From: CAZLPZ01 sp964607245
GTDB taxonomy: Bacteria; Pseudomonadota; Alphaproteobacteria; Micavibrionales; Micavibrionaceae
DNA length: 32,066 nucleotides
NCBI GenBank assembly: GCA_964607245.1
Contig: CAZSIB010000014.1
Span: 1 to 32,066, forward strand
Direction: 5' to 3'
The notes beneath the pieces are model-generated. The model was given only the letters and a program-made list of their open reading frames with translations, was not told where the DNA came from and searched no databases. A program made the position numbers and the translations under genes. This document shows, piece by piece, positions 30,485-32,066 of the stretch; the stretch's first letter is position 1; each line of letters starts with the position of its first letter.

Positions 30485-31318
30485 ATGGCCCATGAAACTG
30501 GGGATGAAATGGCGATACCGGACGATATCTATGTCCTGGGTGGGCGCGTGCGCGTGAACCAGCCGGCGGGTTTTGGGCTCCGTGCCTCGATGGACAGTGT
30601 TCTTCTCGCGGCGGCGTGCCCGGCGTGCCCCGGTGCACGGGTGCTGGATTTGGGATGTGGGGCCGGGGTTGCTGGGTTATGCGTCCGGGCCCGCGTGCCG
30701 GGGATTGATTTAATTGGCGTCGATATTGAACCCGCGCTCATTACTTTGGCGCAACAGAATGCACAGGCGAGTGATCCTCACAATCTTCCCAAATTTTGGG
30801 TCATGGATATTCGCGCACGTGATTTTTGGGCGTGCCCGCCAGAAGACCGTGTGGATCATGTTGTTTGTAATCCGCCGTATTTACAGCCCCAGGCCCACAG
30901 TATTTCCCCCGATCCCGTGCGCGCGCGTGCGTTGGGGCACGGCGCAGGACAGGATGATAAAGAGCGAGGAGGGGAGAATGATTTAATGGCTTGGGTCATG
31001 GCGGCGCACCGGGCCCTCAAGCCCCGGGGGACATTGACCATGATTCACCGGGCGGATCATTTGGACCGGGTGCTTGCTGCCTTTGGGCCGCGTTTTGGGG
31101 ATGTGGACGTGATTCCGCTTTGGCCGCGTCAAGGCACGTCGGCGCGGCGGGTCATTGTGCGCGGGGTGAAAGATCGACGGGGGCCGATGACGCTACACTC
31201 AGGGCTTGTGCTGCACCCCGACCCGGGGCATGAAGGGACGCAAAACTGGACGATTGACGCCGCCAAAATCCTGAAAGATATGGGGGGGCTGTATGTGGAG
31301 GCCGAAGAATCCCCTTGA
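30485..31318 (+). CDS. TrmN6-type tRNA (adenine-N6) methyltransferase-like protein
   Basis: This is a SAM-dependent methyltransferase of 277 residues, close in layout to TrmN6 (YfiC), which methylates A37 of a tRNA. The substrate-contact start VNQPAGFGLRASMDSVLLAA is followed by motif I VLDLGCGAGVAGLC, IGVDIEPALITLAQQNA and the catalytic NPPY (VVCNPPYLQP). The C-terminal half has GTLTMIHRADHLDRVLAAF, typical of this family. TrmN6 and PrmC-like N-methyltransferases share NPPY, so the target is a family-based inference. GAGGG precedes the ATG by about 12 bases. It is divergent from ispB, and the -35 box of the ffs promoter overlaps its stop codon. Confidence 0.85.
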   Translation: MAHETGDEMAIPDDIYVLGGRVRVNQPAGFGLRASMDSVLLAAACPACPGARVLDLGCGAGVAGLCVRARVPGIDLIGVDIEPALITLAQQNAQASDPHNLPKFWVMDIRARDFWACPPEDRVDHVVCNPPYLQPQAHSISPDPVRARALGHGAGQDDKERGGENDLMAWVMAAHRALKPRGTLTMIHRADHLDRVLAAFGPRFGDVDVIPLWPRQGTSARRVIVRGVKDRRGPMTLHSGLVLHPDPGHEGTQNWTIDAAKILKDMGGLYVEAEESP

Positions 31319-31343
31319 TTTTTGGCCCAAAACCCGCTTTAAA
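31315..31343 (+). promoter_or_regulatory. Promoter of the 4.5S RNA gene
   Basis: TTGATT (31315-31320), a 17-bp spacer and TTTAAA (31338-31343) each match 4 of 6 consensus bases. The predicted start falls about seven bases on, at the first base of the RNA's terminal stem (31351). The -35 box overlaps the TGA of the methyltransferase gene. Confidence 0.6.
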
Positions 31344-31350
31344 GGACAGC

Positions 31351-31444
31351 GGAAGGCTGGCCGCGGGCGGCACGTCGCCAATCCGGTCAGGGCCGAAAGG
31401 CAGCAGCCGTAACGAATTCGGCCGGGTCGTGTGTCCAGTCTTCC
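31351..31444 (+). ncRNA. ffs: Signal recognition particle 4.5S RNA
   Basis: This is the RNA of the bacterial signal recognition particle, partner of Ffh in co-translational membrane targeting. The conserved Ffh-binding core GGTCAGGGCCGAAAGGCAGC (31385-31404), continued by AGCC, is nearly identical to the family consensus, with GAAA in place of the usual GGAA tetraloop. The ends are set by a 10-bp terminal stem: GGAAGGCTGG (31351-31360) pairs with CCAGTCTTCC (31435-31444), with one G-U pair. The length of 94 bases is normal for the short form. A promoter ends seven bases upstream. A T-rich stretch (31459-31468) follows, without a clear separate hairpin. Confidence 0.93.
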
Positions 31445-31471
31445 ATTCTATCTCCCCCTTATTTTTGTATA

Positions 31472-31548
31472 TGGCGACCCCGGCAGGATTTGAACCTGCA
31501 ACCGTCCGCTTAGAAGGCGGATGCTCTATCCAATTGAGCTACGGGGTC
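31472..31548 (-). tRNA. tRNA-Arg (TCT)
   Basis: This is a complete cloverleaf of 77 bases on the minus strand. The acceptor stem is GACCCCG/CGGGGTC with discriminator G and an encoded CCA. The anticodon stem is TCCGC/GCGGA with loop CTTCTAA, anticodon TCT (arginine, AGA/AGG). The T arm is GTTCAAATCC. It lies 23 bp downstream of the NDUFS4-like gene on the same strand and may share its transcript. Confidence 0.97.
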
Positions 31549-31571
31549 AAAAATCTAGGTCTTCCTACATA

Positions 31572-31889
31572 TTATGTCTTTTTTAGGGCTTTGTCATCCT
31601 CGGGTGGGATATAGCGGAAATTATCCGTATAATTCCGCGGTTTAACCCGGCGTTCGGCCCCTAAATCGACGGTATACTCCCACCCTTGTTCCTGGGCATA
31701 GCGGGTCGCGGACGCCATATCGGGAAAGGTCATGCGAATTTGGTTGAGTGTATCGGGGCTTGATACCCATCCCATTAACGGCTCAACCCGGCGGGGGCCA
31801 AGATCGGCAGGTTGCAAAACCACACGGCCCGCGCGCCCGCGGCCCGATTGCATGGTGCTTTTTGTTTCGGCATAAATACGTACTTTCAT
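31572..31889 (-). CDS. NDUFS4-like complex I accessory protein (ETC complex I subunit region)
   Basis: This is a small protein of 105 residues of the family of the mitochondrial complex I 18-kDa subunit (NDUFS4), found in alphaproteobacteria. The pattern is clear: MKVRIYAETKSTMQSGRGRA, then the conserved PRRVEPLMGWVSSPDTLNQI, then FPDMASATRYAQEQGWEYTV, ending in a Pro-rich basic tail (KPRNYTDNFRYIPP). It likely stabilises NADH:quinone oxidoreductase on its cytoplasmic arm; that role is by family. A TTG precedes the ATG in frame, but the ATG at 31889 with AAAGGCG about nine bases upstream is the better start. tRNA-Arg follows on the same strand. Confidence 0.92.
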   Translation of the reverse strand: MKVRIYAETKSTMQSGRGRAGRVVLQPADLGPRRVEPLMGWVSSPDTLNQIRMTFPDMASATRYAQEQGWEYTVDLGAERRVKPRNYTDNFRYIPPEDDKALKKT

Positions 31890-31967
31890 CAATTTTCGCC
31901 TTTCGGAGGTAACTCCCGACCGTTGATCCTTACCCTAAAGGATTGCACAAAAAAGATAAAGACTTGG

Positions 31968-31996
31968 TTGAGAGCTTTTCAGACCCGAAAAATAAT
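31968..31996 (+). promoter_or_regulatory. Likely promoter of tRNA-Pro
   Basis: TTGAGA (31968-31973), a 17-bp spacer and AATAAT (31991-31996, 5 of 6) end 17 bp before the first tRNA base. This is good spacing for a tRNA gene with a short leader. Confidence 0.5.
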
Positions 31997-32013
31997 GCTA
32001 AACCCATCTTCGT

Positions 32014-32066
32014 CGGGGCGTAGCGCAGTCCGGTAGCGCATCTGCTTTGGGAGCAGAGGGTCGGAG
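32014..32066 (+). tRNA. tRNA-Pro (TGG), cut by the window edge
   Basis: The 5' two-thirds of a tRNA: acceptor strand CGGGGCG, D arm GCGCAGTCCGGTAGCGC, anticodon stem ATCTGC/GCAGA with loop TTTGGGA, giving anticodon TGG (proline), and the start of the T arm (GGTCGGAG). The first base C is typical of tRNA-Pro. The rest lies beyond base 32066. Confidence 0.93.

Noticed and set aside
31315..31614. 99-codon plus-strand frame after the methyltransferase gene
   Set aside because: It covers the 4.5S RNA and the antisense of tRNA-Arg; both RNA genes explain the sequence fully.
1..32066. Prophage, insertion sequence or CRISPR content
   Set aside because: No transposase, integrase, phage structural gene or regularly spaced repeat array was found on either strand; the mobile-looking pieces are limited to the pdh locus.

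Overview
The window looks like a chromosomal segment of an alphaproteobacterium. The evidence is the gene families: split pyruvate dehydrogenase E1 alpha/beta followed by E2, E3 and lipoyl synthase, an NtrY/NtrX pair, a PhaR-type PHA regulator, an NDUFS4-like complex I protein, a COQ10/RatA-type START protein, and an endonuclease-type MutL. The lineage cannot be fixed further from sequence alone. A run of 10 Ns inside lpd shows that this is a scaffolded draft assembly. No transposase, integrase, CRISPR array or rRNA is visible.

Region 1 (1-8.9 kb) is a pyruvate dehydrogenase and lipoate locus: pdhA, pdhB, pdhC, lpd, lipA, a histidine phosphatase and a COQ10-like gene. It has been interrupted at least twice. 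Between pdhB and pdhC lie about 1.7 kb holding three small unknown genes on the opposite strand, driven by a near-consensus promoter, and a 400-bp GIY-YIG nuclease cassette framed by two palindromes in opposite orientation. Between pdhC and lpd lies a 95-codon unknown ORF, after which the last 20 bp of pdhC are repeated, and a third palindrome of the same type.

Region 2 (8.9-14.5 kb) holds a putative glycosyltransferase and pgpA on the minus strand, then ntrY-ntrX and a HAD phosphatase on the plus strand. NtrX lacks the sigma-54 contact loop. Region 3 (14.6-19.6 kb) holds a TrpF-like barrel protein and two large exported proteins: one Pro/Ala-rich with two TcpQ-like repeats, and one coiled-coil. 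Region 4 (19.6-21.7 kb) has phaR divergent from a PHA-synthase-like hydrolase with a cysteine nucleophile, then tRNA-Thr.

Region 5 (21.8-32.1 kb) is mostly housekeeping: a 55-codon gene, dcd, a small membrane protein, murA, rarA, an RluC/D-type pseudouridine synthase, an unknown membrane protein, mutL, a polyprenyl diphosphate synthase, a TrmN6-like methyltransferase, 4.5S RNA (ffs) with its own promoter, tRNA-Arg, an NDUFS4-like gene and the start of tRNA-Pro. The best candidate for something undescribed is the set of insertions inside the pdh operon: the antisense three-gene cluster, the palindrome-framed GIY-YIG unit, and the ORF bounded by a duplicated pdhC tail.
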